The position numbers and the translations under genes were made by a program. The notes under the pieces were generated by a model. It searched no databases, was not told where the DNA came from, and saw only the letters and a program-made list of their open reading frames with translations. A stretch of DNA of 64,000 bases from Lacticaseibacillus zeae DSM 20178 = KCTC 3804 (GTDB lineage Bacteria > Bacillota > Bacilli > Lactobacillales > Lactobacillaceae), in NCBI RefSeq assembly GCF_000260435.1, contig NZ_BACQ01000077.1:17688-81687 (forward strand), in the 5' to 3' direction. This document shows, in pieces, positions 30,484 to 38,521 of this stretch. Every line of letters begins with the position of its first letter. The first letter of the stretch is position 1.

Positions 30484-30577
30484 TATAGGTGGAGCGAGGG
30501 AGAAGGAACAAAGGCTCCGGAGCTAAGATCGTTCTCCTGAATCCCCAAAGTCTCTGATTGAAAGGAAGTTATCTGTT

Positions 30578-31054
30578 ATGGCTAATGAAGTTATGAATCG
30601 TCGTAATAATGAGTTGATGAATGATGTTAATGATCCGTTCTTTGACAACTTGGCGCGTCGGTTCTTCGGCCCGGTATCTGACTGGATGGATTGGGCAACT
30701 CCTTCCATTGCCAGCACGGCCGTCAACGGATTGCTGACTGACGTTAAGGAGACCAAGGACGCTTACGAAGTTCATGTTGATGTTCCTGGGATCGATAAGA
30801 ACAACATCAAGTTGAACTACCATGATGGCATTTTGAGCATCAATGTTCACAAGGATGACATCACAGATCACGCCGACAAGAACGGCAACGTCATGATGTC
30901 CGAACGCAGCTATGGCACGATGAGTCGGAGCTATCAACTGCCAAACGTTGATGACAGCAACATCAAGGCAAGCTACAAAGATGGTGTTCTCAACATCACA
31001 TGCCCAAAGTTGACTGAATCAAAGGAGTCTGGTCACAACATTGAAATTCAGTAA
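30578..31054 (+). CDS. hsp20: Small heat shock protein Hsp20
   Basis: 158 aa ATP-independent holdase. N-terminal arm with NDPFFDNLARRFFGP, then an alpha-crystallin domain from about residue 45 (TKDAYEVHVDVPGIDKNNIK, DGILSINVHKD) and the C-terminal ASYKDGVLNITCPKL plus the exposed IEIQ tail. GAAAGGAAG precedes ATG 30578. A ~95-nt leader between promoter and start can form hairpins (GGAGAA/TTCTCC). HrcA control is indicated by CIRCE, which more usually governs groESL and dnaK. Confidence 0.96.
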   Translation: MANEVMNRRNNELMNDVNDPFFDNLARRFFGPVSDWMDWATPSIASTAVNGLLTDVKETKDAYEVHVDVPGIDKNNIKLNYHDGILSINVHKDDITDHADKNGNVMMSERSYGTMSRSYQLPNVDDSNIKASYKDGVLNITCPKLTESKESGHNIEIQ

Positions 31055-31215
31055 TGGATTGAGTAGTGTTTGTCGTCAGGCGGCTCAAGACTCACGAACT
31101 GCATCGCAAGCATGATCAGAAGCGGCACCACTGTCGTTGATGGGCAAAACCCAGTAGTAAGCAAAACGAATCGATGAGAATTGCAGCAGTTGCAGTGATC
31201 ATTGAACCGTAAAGG

Positions 31216-31260
31216 AAGTCATCCCCATGATACGTATGATCGTGAGGGTGACTTTTTTTT
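31216..31260 (+). terminator. Terminator downstream of hsp20
   Basis: AAGTCATCCCC ... GGGTGACTT hairpin followed by eight T's, 160 bp after the stop codon. A long-hairpin repeat starts at the very next base. The 160 bp in between show no gene. Confidence 0.8.
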
Positions 31261-31379
31261 GAGCGCGAACAGGAGTGCTTTGAAATCGGAGTATAAGTGG
31301 CCTTGGGCGTGATGGCTGGTCTTTGGCCATTGCGACCAAGGTCCTTATACGCAGGTTTCTGCGACTGTGAGCGCGTTAT
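31261..31379 (+). repeat. Long-hairpin intergenic repeat, copy 4
   Basis: 119 bp from GAGCGCGAAC to GAGCGCGTTAT, abutting the T-run of the hsp20 terminator with no intervening base. Very similar to copy 3. The remaining 100 bp to mutY hold nothing clear. Confidence 0.92.
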
Positions 31380-31479
31380 AGAAAGCGAAAGTTGATCATC
31401 CCATTGCCTCAAATAGAACAATCCCCATCAAGCCACCAAACAGTTTCCCAACACCAAACTCCATGGTAAGCTAATCCCT

Positions 31480-32598
31480 ATGATGACAAACAACAAATTA
31501 ATGGATTGGCCGCCAGAAAAAGTAGCGGCGTTTCAACAGGCACTTTTAGATTGGTATGACGGACACGCGCGAACGCTGCCGTGGCGGCAAGATCATGACC
31601 CTTATCATGTGATGGTGAGCGAATTAATGCTCCAGCAGACTCAGGTTCAGACAGTGATTCCGTATTACAAACGCTTCATGACACAGTTTCCAACTGTCGA
31701 GGCGTTGGCCGCAGCACCGGAAGCGGCAGTTTTGAAGGCTTGGGAAGGTTTAGGTTATTATTCACGGGCGCGGCGCCTACAGCAGGCAGCGAAACAAATT
31801 GTGAACGATTATGGCGGAAAATGGCCGCAGACGTCAGCCGAGTTACAAACATTGGCTGGCATCGGCCCTTATACAGCCGGCGCGATTGCTTCCATTAGTT
31901 TTGGCGAAGTTGTGCCTGCGATTGACGGCAATGCGTTTCGGGTATTTGCCCGCTTGTTCAAAGTGGATGCCGATATCGCGCGACCGCAAACGCGCCAAGT
32001 ATTTTACGATCTGATTCGCCCCTTAATTCCAAAAGATCGTCCTGGCGATTTCAATCAAGCGGTGATGGATCTAGGCTCAAGTTATATGTCCGCCAGTCAT
32101 CCGGATCCCGAACACTCGCCTGTCCGTGATTTTGATGCGAGTTATCGCGATGGCGTTGTGGCGGATTATCCGGTTAAAACGAAAAAACCGCGACCAGTTG
32201 TGCATCGCTATTTTGCTTTAGTGGTACGCTCCGATGCCGGTTACTTATTCGAACAGCGTCCTAGCACCGGGATGTTGGCAGATTTATGGATGTTCCCACT
32301 GATTGATATGGCGGATCTCGAAGCAACCATGATGAGCGATCAACTAGATGAAGTGAGCCGGATTTTTGGGGCGTCATCAGGCTTGTCCTTAACGTTTGCC
32401 GATCTTGGGGTCAAGCAGGTTCAACATACGTTTACCCACCAACGCTGGCAGATGACATTAATCGGCGCCGATGCCAAAGCCGAAGAGCTGAAGTTTATCC
32501 CTGCACGGTGGGTGGCGCCTAAGGATTTTGGCAAAATAGCACTGCCAACCGTCCAGAAGAAGTTGAATCAGGCATTAGGACTGGGTGATTTGGATTAG
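31480..32598 (+). CDS. mutY: A/G-specific adenine glycosylase MutY, lacking the Fe-S cluster
   Basis: 372 aa base-excision repair enzyme that removes adenine opposite 8-oxoguanine. Catalytic region: VMVSELMLQQTQVQTVIPYY with the catalytic Glu, helix-hairpin-helix LAGIGPYTAGAIASI and VPAIDGN with the catalytic Asp. The segment that normally carries four Cys ligands reads YMSASHPDPEHSPVRDFDAS: none remains. A C-terminal NUDIX-like domain (about 240-365) recognises 8-oxoG. Clusterless MutY is known from lactobacilli, so activity is still expected. The start is ATG 31480 or 31483. Confidence 0.95.
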   Translation: MMTNNKLMDWPPEKVAAFQQALLDWYDGHARTLPWRQDHDPYHVMVSELMLQQTQVQTVIPYYKRFMTQFPTVEALAAAPEAAVLKAWEGLGYYSRARRLQQAAKQIVNDYGGKWPQTSAELQTLAGIGPYTAGAIASISFGEVVPAIDGNAFRVFARLFKVDADIARPQTRQVFYDLIRPLIPKDRPGDFNQAVMDLGSSYMSASHPDPEHSPVRDFDASYRDGVVADYPVKTKKPRPVVHRYFALVVRSDAGYLFEQRPSTGMLADLWMFPLIDMADLEATMMSDQLDEVSRIFGASSGLSLTFADLGVKQVQHTFTHQRWQMTLIGADAKAEELKFIPARWVAPKDFGKIALPTVQKKLNQALGLGDLD

Positions 32599-32712
32599 AT
32601 TTCGGGCCGTTTATGTCAAGCTTGGCAGCAAGCTGAAGCGGGCCAATTTTTAGCTGTTTTATAGAAAAGGGCGTTATACTGTGGTCATCGTGATGATTGA
32701 GAGGCGATTATT

Positions 32713-33504
32713 TTGACAGTTAAAGTCACCAAAGATATTGCTTATGGCGATGCTCCTTTACAGAAACTCGATTTCTATGAGCCGGACAAACCAAATGGTG
32801 CCGCGATTCTTGATATTCACGGCGGCGGTTGGTTTCGCGGTGAAAAGAATAAGGAAGGTAGTATGGCCGAACGCTTCGCCGCGCTTGGCTACGCGGTTGC
32901 CGTTCCGAATTATCGACTAGCACCGGAAGCCTTTTTCCCGGCAGCGCGGGATGATGTTTTAGCGGCCTTTTCGTGGTTGCGTGATCATGCCGAAACAAAA
33001 AAGCTCGGCGTTTTCGGATCGAGTGCCGGTGGTTCTCTATCGGTTGACGTTGGCTTGGCTGAAGGCGTGCCGATGGTTTCATGGTCGGGGATTTTTGACA
33101 TTCAACAGTGGTTTGCGGCGCACCCAAACGTTGTGGCGCAACCTGATACCAAAACCGATTTTGTGAACACCGCGAGCGCTAAAATTGATCAAGGCGGCCG
33201 GAACGATCCATTTTACAAGTGGTTCATTTTGAATTATGTGGATGCGGATGAGACTAAGTTTTCGCAAGTCGAGCCGTTTGAACGTTTGACGGCGCAGGCT
33301 GGTCCAATGTATCTGGCTAATTCGCAGGAAGAAATCATTCCGGTGAGCGGCATTTATCAGCTCGGCCAAGCAGCCGCAACGTTTGGCGTGCCGGTGACAT
33401 TGCAGGTCATCCCCGGCGGCCAGCATGCGGAAGGATATCTTGCCGAAGCGTGGCCGGGCACGGTCGCATTCTTAGCACAGCATTTACTGAAGGGATCAAA
33501 TTGA
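32713..33504 (+). CDS. Alpha/beta-hydrolase (esterase/acetylhydrolase type)
   Basis: 263 aa serine esterase of the hormone-sensitive-lipase-like group. Oxyanion-hole motif DIHGGGWFRGEK (about 36-47), nucleophile elbow GSSAGGS (about 98-104), and catalytic His in PGGQHAEGY. No signal peptide, hence cytoplasmic. TTG start at 32713 behind GAGGCGA. Its stop overlaps the TTG of the next gene (TTGA), so translation is coupled. Confidence 0.85.
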   Translation: MTVKVTKDIAYGDAPLQKLDFYEPDKPNGAAILDIHGGGWFRGEKNKEGSMAERFAALGYAVAVPNYRLAPEAFFPAARDDVLAAFSWLRDHAETKKLGVFGSSAGGSLSVDVGLAEGVPMVSWSGIFDIQQWFAAHPNVVAQPDTKTDFVNTASAKIDQGGRNDPFYKWFILNYVDADETKFSQVEPFERLTAQAGPMYLANSQEEIIPVSGIYQLGQAAATFGVPVTLQVIPGGQHAEGYLAEAWPGTVAFLAQHLLKGSN

Positions 33505-34169
33505 AGACACTAGTGGTTGTTAGCCATCCGAATATCGAAAAAAGCGACACACAGCAGTTTTTAAAAGCCAGTGCCGCTTCTTTGTCGCAAGTTGTGTGGC
33601 ACCATTTAGATGCGAACTTGCCGTTTGATGTCGCCGCCGAGCAGCAAATGATTCAGGAAGCTGACCGGATTGTCTTGCAGTTCCCGTTGTATTGGTACAT
33701 GGCGCCGGCGAGCTTGCATCAGTGGTTGACAGAAGTTTGGGTGAAGCAATTCGTTTATGACGCACATGGCGGCCTTTTGAAGGGGAAGTCATTGGGCCTC
33801 GTGGTGAGCTTTAGCCAACCGGAATCGGGGTATCAACTTGGCGGCCAGGTAGGGTTTAGTTTGAGCCAATTTTTGGCACCTTATGCGGCATTGGCAGAAA
33901 AGACCGGCTTGCAGCTGTTGACGCCATTGGCCATTGCCCGATTCGCCAACCAAAATGATTCGGAACACCAGCAATTACTGATCCGTTATCAGCAATATTT
34001 GACGCTGCAGCATCCTGATAACTTTGAAGCTCAGGCGCAGTGGTTTATCGATCGGTTGCAGGCAGATCCTAAGACGGCCATATTGGCTGACCAATTGGCT
34101 ACGCAAACCGATGAAATTGATCGCTTGCGGTTAACGCTGCATGAGTTGAAGGCAGGTGAGTCTGAGTGA
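33501..34169 (+). CDS. NAD(P)H quinone oxidoreductase, flavodoxin fold
   Basis: 222 aa. KTLVVVSHPNIEKSDTQQFL at the N-terminus and VLQFPLYWYMAPASLHQWL are the family's FMN and active-site segments. A longer frame runs upstream inside the esterase gene, but TTG 33501 fits: AAGGGA precedes it and the TTGA overlap with the esterase stop repeats the galE-galT arrangement. Its own stop overlaps a GTG start for a 59-residue gene. Confidence 0.85.
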   Translation: MKTLVVVSHPNIEKSDTQQFLKASAASLSQVVWHHLDANLPFDVAAEQQMIQEADRIVLQFPLYWYMAPASLHQWLTEVWVKQFVYDAHGGLLKGKSLGLVVSFSQPESGYQLGGQVGFSLSQFLAPYAALAEKTGLQLLTPLAIARFANQNDSEHQQLLIRYQQYLTLQHPDNFEAQAQWFIDRLQADPKTAILADQLATQTDEIDRLRLTLHELKAGESE

Positions 34170-34345
34170 CGACTGACGAACAGTGGCTGATTAACACGGC
34201 CGCCCAGCATGAAAAAGATGCGGTATCTTATGAAAAGGCGGCATTTTTTGCGGCTTTGCAGACTTTTGTCGCGAAACAAGCCGAGCGCCGCGAACAACTG
34301 GAAGCAGAAATCGACGGTCGCAGCTGGAATCATGAACAGTGGTAA
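34166..34345 (+). CDS. Small protein, 59 aa, translationally coupled
   Basis: GTG 34166 shares GTGA with the stop of the quinone reductase; AGGTGA precedes it. The product is hydrophilic and helical (TTDEQWLINTAAQHEKD, then FVAKQAERREQLEAEIDGR). Not recognised. Coupling, ribosome site and uninterrupted length support a real gene; it may be a partner of the reductase. Confidence 0.65.
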   Translation: MTTDEQWLINTAAQHEKDAVSYEKAAFFAALQTFVAKQAERREQLEAEIDGRSWNHEQW

Positions 34346-34423
34346 AGTTCGGTCTGACGACGGAGGGGCATTGCTGGGCAATATGCTATGCTTTAATTAG
34401 TAAAACAAGGGAGCATCGGATAT

Positions 34424-34948
34424 ATGCAAGCAATGTTTGATCGTCTTCAACGGTGGTCGTGGTTACGCGGCCTGCTTATGATTCTGATCGGGGCATGGAT
34501 TTTAATTGAACCCCACCAAGTCTATCGGAGTTTTCTATGGATCGTGGCTGCGGTGTTGGTTGTTGCGGCCATCCCCAAGCTGATCGACGGCTTCTCGGCC
34601 AAAAAGCGTTCCGGAACTTATAGCACATCGCTTTTTACAGGCATCGTCTATCTGTTAGTGGCGCTGCTATTACCGGCGATTGTCATGCCACTGATGAGCA
34701 TGGGGCCGTTTATCATCGGCATCGTGTTGATCGTTTATGGCATCAATAAAATTATGAGCGCCCGTCATCAGCAGCAATATGTAAATGTCGCACCGTGGCC
34801 AACCATCGTCTATGGCGTTGCCCTCATCGTCATCGGGGCGATCATGGTGATTAACCCATTCAGAACCGTGATGATGGTCTTCTCGTTATTCGGCGGATTG
34901 TTAGTCGTGATGGGGATTCTGCAGTTGTTTGGTAGTAAGCAGAAATAA
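34424..34948 (+). CDS. DUF308 (HdeD-like) membrane protein
   Basis: 174 aa with six hydrophobic helices in three pairs (residues ~15-31, ~37-52, ~69-87, ~90-107, ~126-142, ~148-166), the internal-repeat layout of DUF308/HdeD proteins (LRGLLMILIGAWILIEPH repeated in weaker form as YGVALIVIGAIMVINP). Role probably in acid or envelope stress; that is family inference. AAGGGAG precedes ATG 34424; terminator follows. Confidence 0.85.
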   Translation: MQAMFDRLQRWSWLRGLLMILIGAWILIEPHQVYRSFLWIVAAVLVVAAIPKLIDGFSAKKRSGTYSTSLFTGIVYLLVALLLPAIVMPLMSMGPFIIGIVLIVYGINKIMSARHQQQYVNVAPWPTIVYGVALIVIGAIMVINPFRTVMMVFSLFGGLLVVMGILQLFGSKQK

Positions 34949-34961
34949 AATCTATATGTAG

Positions 34962-34995
34962 AAAAGTCGCGGATCATGATGTCCGCGACTTTTTG
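34962..34995 (+). terminator. Terminator of the DUF308 gene
   Basis: Perfect 12-bp stem AAAAGTCGCGGA / TCCGCGACTTTT with T-run. Confidence 0.9.
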
Positions 34996-35174
34996 TTTGC
35001 GATCAGAATTTAATAGCCAATATAGGCGCACATGAATGATTAGGTTGGACACTGCCCATGAACAGAATTTTTCATCAACTCAGTATCACTTGCGACTGGC
35101 ATTTGATATTGTAGGCTTAATAAGCATTGTTCAGCGTATTTGCATCAGGTTAAAACGATGCGGAGGTGAAGGTT

Positions 35175-35450
35175 TTGCAAGATCGTGAAAAAAAGAAAGT
35201 GACCATTGCGGTTAAAGTTAGCCAAGCTGATCAGCAGCGAGCTACGGAAATATTTGAAAGCTTAGGACTTGATTTAGCAACAGCTATAAACATTTTCATC
35301 AAGAAGAGTATTGCTGAAGGTGGATTTCCTTTTGAGATCAAGGATCCATTTTATAGTGAGGCCAATCAAGCAGAACTTAGTCGGCGTTTCCAAAAGGTGG
35401 CCAGCAGTCAGGATATCCATTCTCGTCAGTTATCGGAGAATGGGAAGTAA
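35175..35450 (+). CDS. RelB/DinJ-family antitoxin, orphan
   Basis: 91 aa from TTG 35175, eight bases behind GGAGGTGAAGG (the GTG at 35166 is part of that site). KVTIAVKVSQADQQRATEIFESLGLDLATAINIFIKKSI is the ribbon-helix-helix of DinJ, which binds DNA as a dimer and neutralises YafQ/RelE toxins. No toxin ORF follows: the 176 bp to the next gene hold no open frame with a site. It is either an orphan regulator or an antitoxin that lost its toxin. Confidence 0.82.
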   Translation: MQDREKKKVTIAVKVSQADQQRATEIFESLGLDLATAINIFIKKSIAEGGFPFEIKDPFYSEANQAELSRRFQKVASSQDIHSRQLSENGK

Positions 35451-35626
35451 CCATTAATGTACAAGGTGTGCGTGGATGAAACAGGCGGCGTTTTTACCCT
35501 TTGATTTCAACATCGGCCAAAACAGCACCAACTCAAGCCCCAGACAAATTAATTGTGTTTCACCGCCAACATCGCTAAACTCTGTGGCAGGAATGTGATA
35601 AGCGCTTACAGAGAGGGGACAATAAA

Positions 35627-36259
35627 ATGAGTGAATTCAATTGGGAGGAAGTCGAACAGGACGAATATTCTCGTTCGGCAACACCCAGCTTCGTTAAATT
35701 AACCACGCGGAGTTATATTACGGCGATGGGGGTTGCGCCGAATCGATTAGCTGATGCAACATTTACCGATTTGGCAGCGGCGGTTACGGCAGTGGCCAAG
35801 CAAATCAGCGAAGGTCCTAGCGTGGGCATCAAGATTCCGAATTTTAAGGCATACCGACCTTATCCATTGCAGGCGGTTTGGTCAGGTGGTGACAAAATCA
35901 GCAATCGCCATGTTTTCCGGATATGGCTCAAACAACCGTTGTTTATTGAAAAGACACAATTTTCGGCTGCATTGGCGCAACTTGATCTTGATCCCGCCAT
36001 CGCCAAACAGTTACATTTTGAACAGTTGGCCGAGGGTTTCGAGATTCAGAGTTTCAGCGACACGCCGCTGGATGATAGCGCAACTGCCTTGAAGCGGATT
36101 CAAACAACGATTGCGGACAATCAGCTGGTGCCGAAGTACAATGATCGTCATCGTGAAGTTTATGTGGCGGGGTATTCGAAAACGGCACCTGTACTTTTGC
36201 GAGTGGCATTAGACGAAAATTTTGGACAGATTGATGAAGAGCATGTCGTCTATAACTAA
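35627..36259 (+). CDS. GyrI-like small-molecule-binding domain protein
   Basis: 210 aa cytoplasmic protein. VKLTTRSYITAMGVAP near the N-terminus and the C-terminal LVPKYNDRHREVYVAGYSKTAP resemble stand-alone GyrI-like (SHS2 fold) proteins that bind small hydrophobic or cationic compounds. GAGAGGGG precedes ATG 35627. Monocistronic, sharing a bidirectional terminator with pdxK. Function unknown. Confidence 0.65.
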   Translation: MSEFNWEEVEQDEYSRSATPSFVKLTTRSYITAMGVAPNRLADATFTDLAAAVTAVAKQISEGPSVGIKIPNFKAYRPYPLQAVWSGGDKISNRHVFRIWLKQPLFIEKTQFSAALAQLDLDPAIAKQLHFEQLAEGFEIQSFSDTPLDDSATALKRIQTTIADNQLVPKYNDRHREVYVAGYSKTAPVLLRVALDENFGQIDEEHVVYN

Positions 36260-36312
36260 TTTATTAATTGTGGCATTTAATGGTTAGGCGGTACTGGTGA
36301 TTGGGCCAAACT

Positions 36313-36355
36313 AAAATCGGTACAGGAAACTGTCTGGGTTTCCTGCACCGATTTT
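36313..36355. terminator. Bidirectional terminator
   Basis: 17-bp arms AAAATCGGTACAGGAAA and TTTCCTGCACCGATTTT (one G-U pair) between convergent genes, A/T-runs at both ends. Confidence 0.88.
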
Positions 36356-36377
36356 GTTTTGCAGTTCTGTGCGTTGT

Positions 36378-37199
36378 TCAGTTTTGCGGATAAACGATCT
36401 GATTGGCCCAATGATTGATCGGGCCGTATTGGTGGCCAACGGCAATGGGATGGCCGATCGCCTGGTTCGTAAAGCGCTTGGCAATCCGAATGGCGTCTTC
36501 AATCGTGTTCCCTTTACCGATTTCGGCGGTAATGACGGCCGACAGTGTATCGCCGGTGCCATTGACCCGGTCGGTATTGTGGTAAGGTTCGCTCAGCCAG
36601 AAGGTTTTGCCGCTTTCCAGCAACACGAAGTCGCGAACTTCTTTTTGCTCAGGATTATCGTGTGCGCCTTTTAGAACGACATTCTTGGCTCCGGAATCTT
36701 GCAGTTGATGCGCGGCTGCTTCAATGCTGGCGTCCGTATCAAGCTTCATGCCGGTAAGGTGCTCGGCTTCGTAGTGATTTGGCGTCACAACGGTTGCCAG
36801 CGGGATGAGATCATTTTTGACGGCGTCGTACGCGTCTTGCTCCAGCAACATGGCACCGTGTTTGGTAATAATGACTGGGTCAACTACCAACGCGCCAAAA
36901 TCATATTGCTGCCAGTTCTTGATAATATCCTGCACCAAAGCGCGATCAGCCAACATCCCGGTTTTGGCCGCGCGGATTTTCAGATCAGCGGCCAACGACT
37001 TGAATTGGGCATCGATGAACGGCAATGGCATTACCATGCTATCCTGAATGCCATAGGAGTTGCCAGCAACAGCAGCGGTTAAAACGGTGGCACCATACAC
37101 ACCGCGCATAAAGAAGCTATGCAAATCGGCTTGAACGCCGGCACTGCCGTCGCTATCCGTACCGCCAATCGTCATTACTTGCGGAAATTCATTAGCCAT
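36378..37199 (-). CDS. pdxK: Bifunctional pyridoxine/HMP kinase (ThiD/PdxK type)
   Basis: 273 aa ribokinase-fold kinase phosphorylating pyridoxine/pyridoxal and/or hydroxymethylpyrimidine. MTIGGTDSDGSAGVQADLH at the N-terminus is typical of ThiD-like enzymes; TPNHYEAEHLTG and NGTGDTLSAVI with the catalytic Asp follow. Start ATG 37199 behind GGGAGG; an upstream in-frame extension is made of repeat sequence. No thiamine genes are adjacent, so vitamin B6 salvage is the more likely role. Confidence 0.9.
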   Translation of the reverse strand: MANEFPQVMTIGGTDSDGSAGVQADLHSFFMRGVYGATVLTAAVAGNSYGIQDSMVMPLPFIDAQFKSLAADLKIRAAKTGMLADRALVQDIIKNWQQYDFGALVVDPVIITKHGAMLLEQDAYDAVKNDLIPLATVVTPNHYEAEHLTGMKLDTDASIEAAAHQLQDSGAKNVVLKGAHDNPEQKEVRDFVLLESGKTFWLSEPYHNTDRVNGTGDTLSAVITAEIGKGNTIEDAIRIAKRFTNQAIGHPIAVGHQYGPINHWANQIVYPQN

Positions 37200-37222
37200 G
37201 GAAAAACCTCCCAACAAATTGT

Positions 37223-37341
37223 GAGCGTGAGCCAGCGCGGTTAGAAGTCGGAGTGTAAGCGGCCTCGGGCGTAATGGCCGGGCTTTGGCCATTGCGACCG
37301 AGGTCCTTACATGCAGACTTCTGCGCCAGCGAACGCGTTAT
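37223..37341 (+). repeat. Long-hairpin intergenic repeat, copy 5
   Basis: 119 bp, GAGCGTGAGCC to GAACGCGTTAT, 23 bp upstream of pdxK. Arms TTAGAAGTCGGAGTGTAAG and near-complement, core GGCCTCGGGCGTAATGGCC. Confidence 0.92.
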
Positions 37342-37344
37342 AAT

Positions 37345-37434
37345 GAGCGTGAGCCAGCGCGGTTAGAAGTCGGAGTGTAAGTTTTCACCGAGATCCCCTT
37401 TACACGCAGATTTCCTCACCAGCGAACACGTTAA
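37345..37434 (+). repeat. Long-hairpin repeat, copy 6 (tandem, centre replaced)
   Basis: Begins three bases after copy 5 with GAGCGTGAGCCAGCGCGG and ends GAACACGTTAA; the usual core is replaced by about 30 unrelated bases (TTTTCACCGAGATCCCC), leaving the outer arms. Confidence 0.75.
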
Positions 37435-37459
37435 GCTGCCTGATGCGTGATGATTAAAC

Positions 37460-38521
37460 TTAATTAAATGCCCGTTTCTGCGGCAATACGGCTTTGAGCC
37501 ATTCGCCAATAAACGGATACTGCCGGTTTAATTCAATTACCTGAGTTTCCGGATCCGGATACTTCAGATAAACCATATTATTATCAGGATCAATCAGAAC
37601 TGTAAAGAGTTTTTGATTAGGCAGCGGTAATTCGTAGACACCTTTTTGTTTGCCTTGACGCATCAAAATCGCATTGTTTGATGCAATGACAAATAGCTCG
37701 TCTAAGGCAGGAAAGTTATTGCCAGCCGCAACCCGCACGACCAATTTGAGATGGTGATTGACCAGTTCTTCCGGAATTGTCGTCGATGCCCATTCGAAGC
37801 GATCACTTTTAACATCTTCCGAGCCCAGATCTTTCCAGTCGTGGCCGTCTTCATCCAGAATCTGATAATCGAGTACTTTGCTTTCAAGATCTAAGGTGAC
37901 GTTAATGCTAAAGGCACCTGCTTTGACAACCGTCTTTTTGGCAACTAACGGCTTGAGGTTGTCAAAACGGGTCTTAAAGTGTAGCCCGTTGACAGGTTGT
38001 AAGACTGTTTCATCAATTGATGAGAACTGGTAGCCGCCTTGGTTAAGCGCCTTGGTTAACGCAGAAAGTGCCTTGACTTCATCGTCATCGTACGGCAACG
38101 CATGGCTGTCGCTTGCGGTTATCTGCAATAAGGTTGGCAGATTGACCGCTTTGAGCGTTGCGTCAGCGCTTAAGGGATTCACAATCGTCAATAAGGTGTT
38201 ATTGTCGTTTTCAGTTGCTTGAATGAGGGTGATTTCGCTGTGCTGTGAATCGGTTGTCGTATCCTTGAACCACAACGTCTGCAAAAAGTTGGCTGGAATT
38301 GACGCCATGTTTTGCAACGTCTGATAGAGCTTATCGCGCATGAGACCGGTGTAGCTGGCTAATAATGCTGTCAAAGCGTCATCGTTGGCGCCCCATAAAG
38401 GTGAGTCAGCCAGGCGATCGGTTTCGGTTTGATAGGCGGTACTAATTTGTTGCCGTAATTGGGAAACGGATAAGGGCTTGGCAATTAAGGCAGCCAGATG
38501 TGTGTCATTCAGATTAAGCAT
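37460..38521 (-). CDS. Unrecognised protein, second of an overlapping pair
   Basis: 353 aa from ATG 38521, behind AAGGAGG; this start overlaps the stop of the upstream gene by eight bases. Residues ~1-90 look helical (LSVSQLRQQISTAYQTETDR), and the remainder is beta-rich and mixed (TLLTIVNPLSADATLKAVNLP, FSINVTLDLESKVLDYQIL). No signal peptide, membrane segment or catalytic motif. I cannot assign a family. Its strict coupling to the upstream gene suggests the two products form a complex. Confidence 0.7.
   Translation of the reverse strand: MLNLNDTHLAALIAKPLSVSQLRQQISTAYQTETDRLADSPLWGANDDALTALLASYTGLMRDKLYQTLQNMASIPANFLQTLWFKDTTTDSQHSEITLIQATENDNNTLLTIVNPLSADATLKAVNLPTLLQITASDSHALPYDDDEVKALSALTKALNQGGYQFSSIDETVLQPVNGLHFKTRFDNLKPLVAKKTVVKAGAFSINVTLDLESKVLDYQILDEDGHDWKDLGSEDVKSDRFEWASTTIPEELVNHHLKLVVRVAAGNNFPALDELFVIASNNAILMRQGKQKGVYELPLPNQKLFTVLIDPDNNMVYLKYPDPETQVIELNRQYPFIGEWLKAVLPQKRAFN

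Noticed and set aside
36378..37292. pdxK start 31 codons farther upstream
   Set aside because: The extension is repeat sequence; ATG 37199 has GGGAGG and begins the kinase domain.
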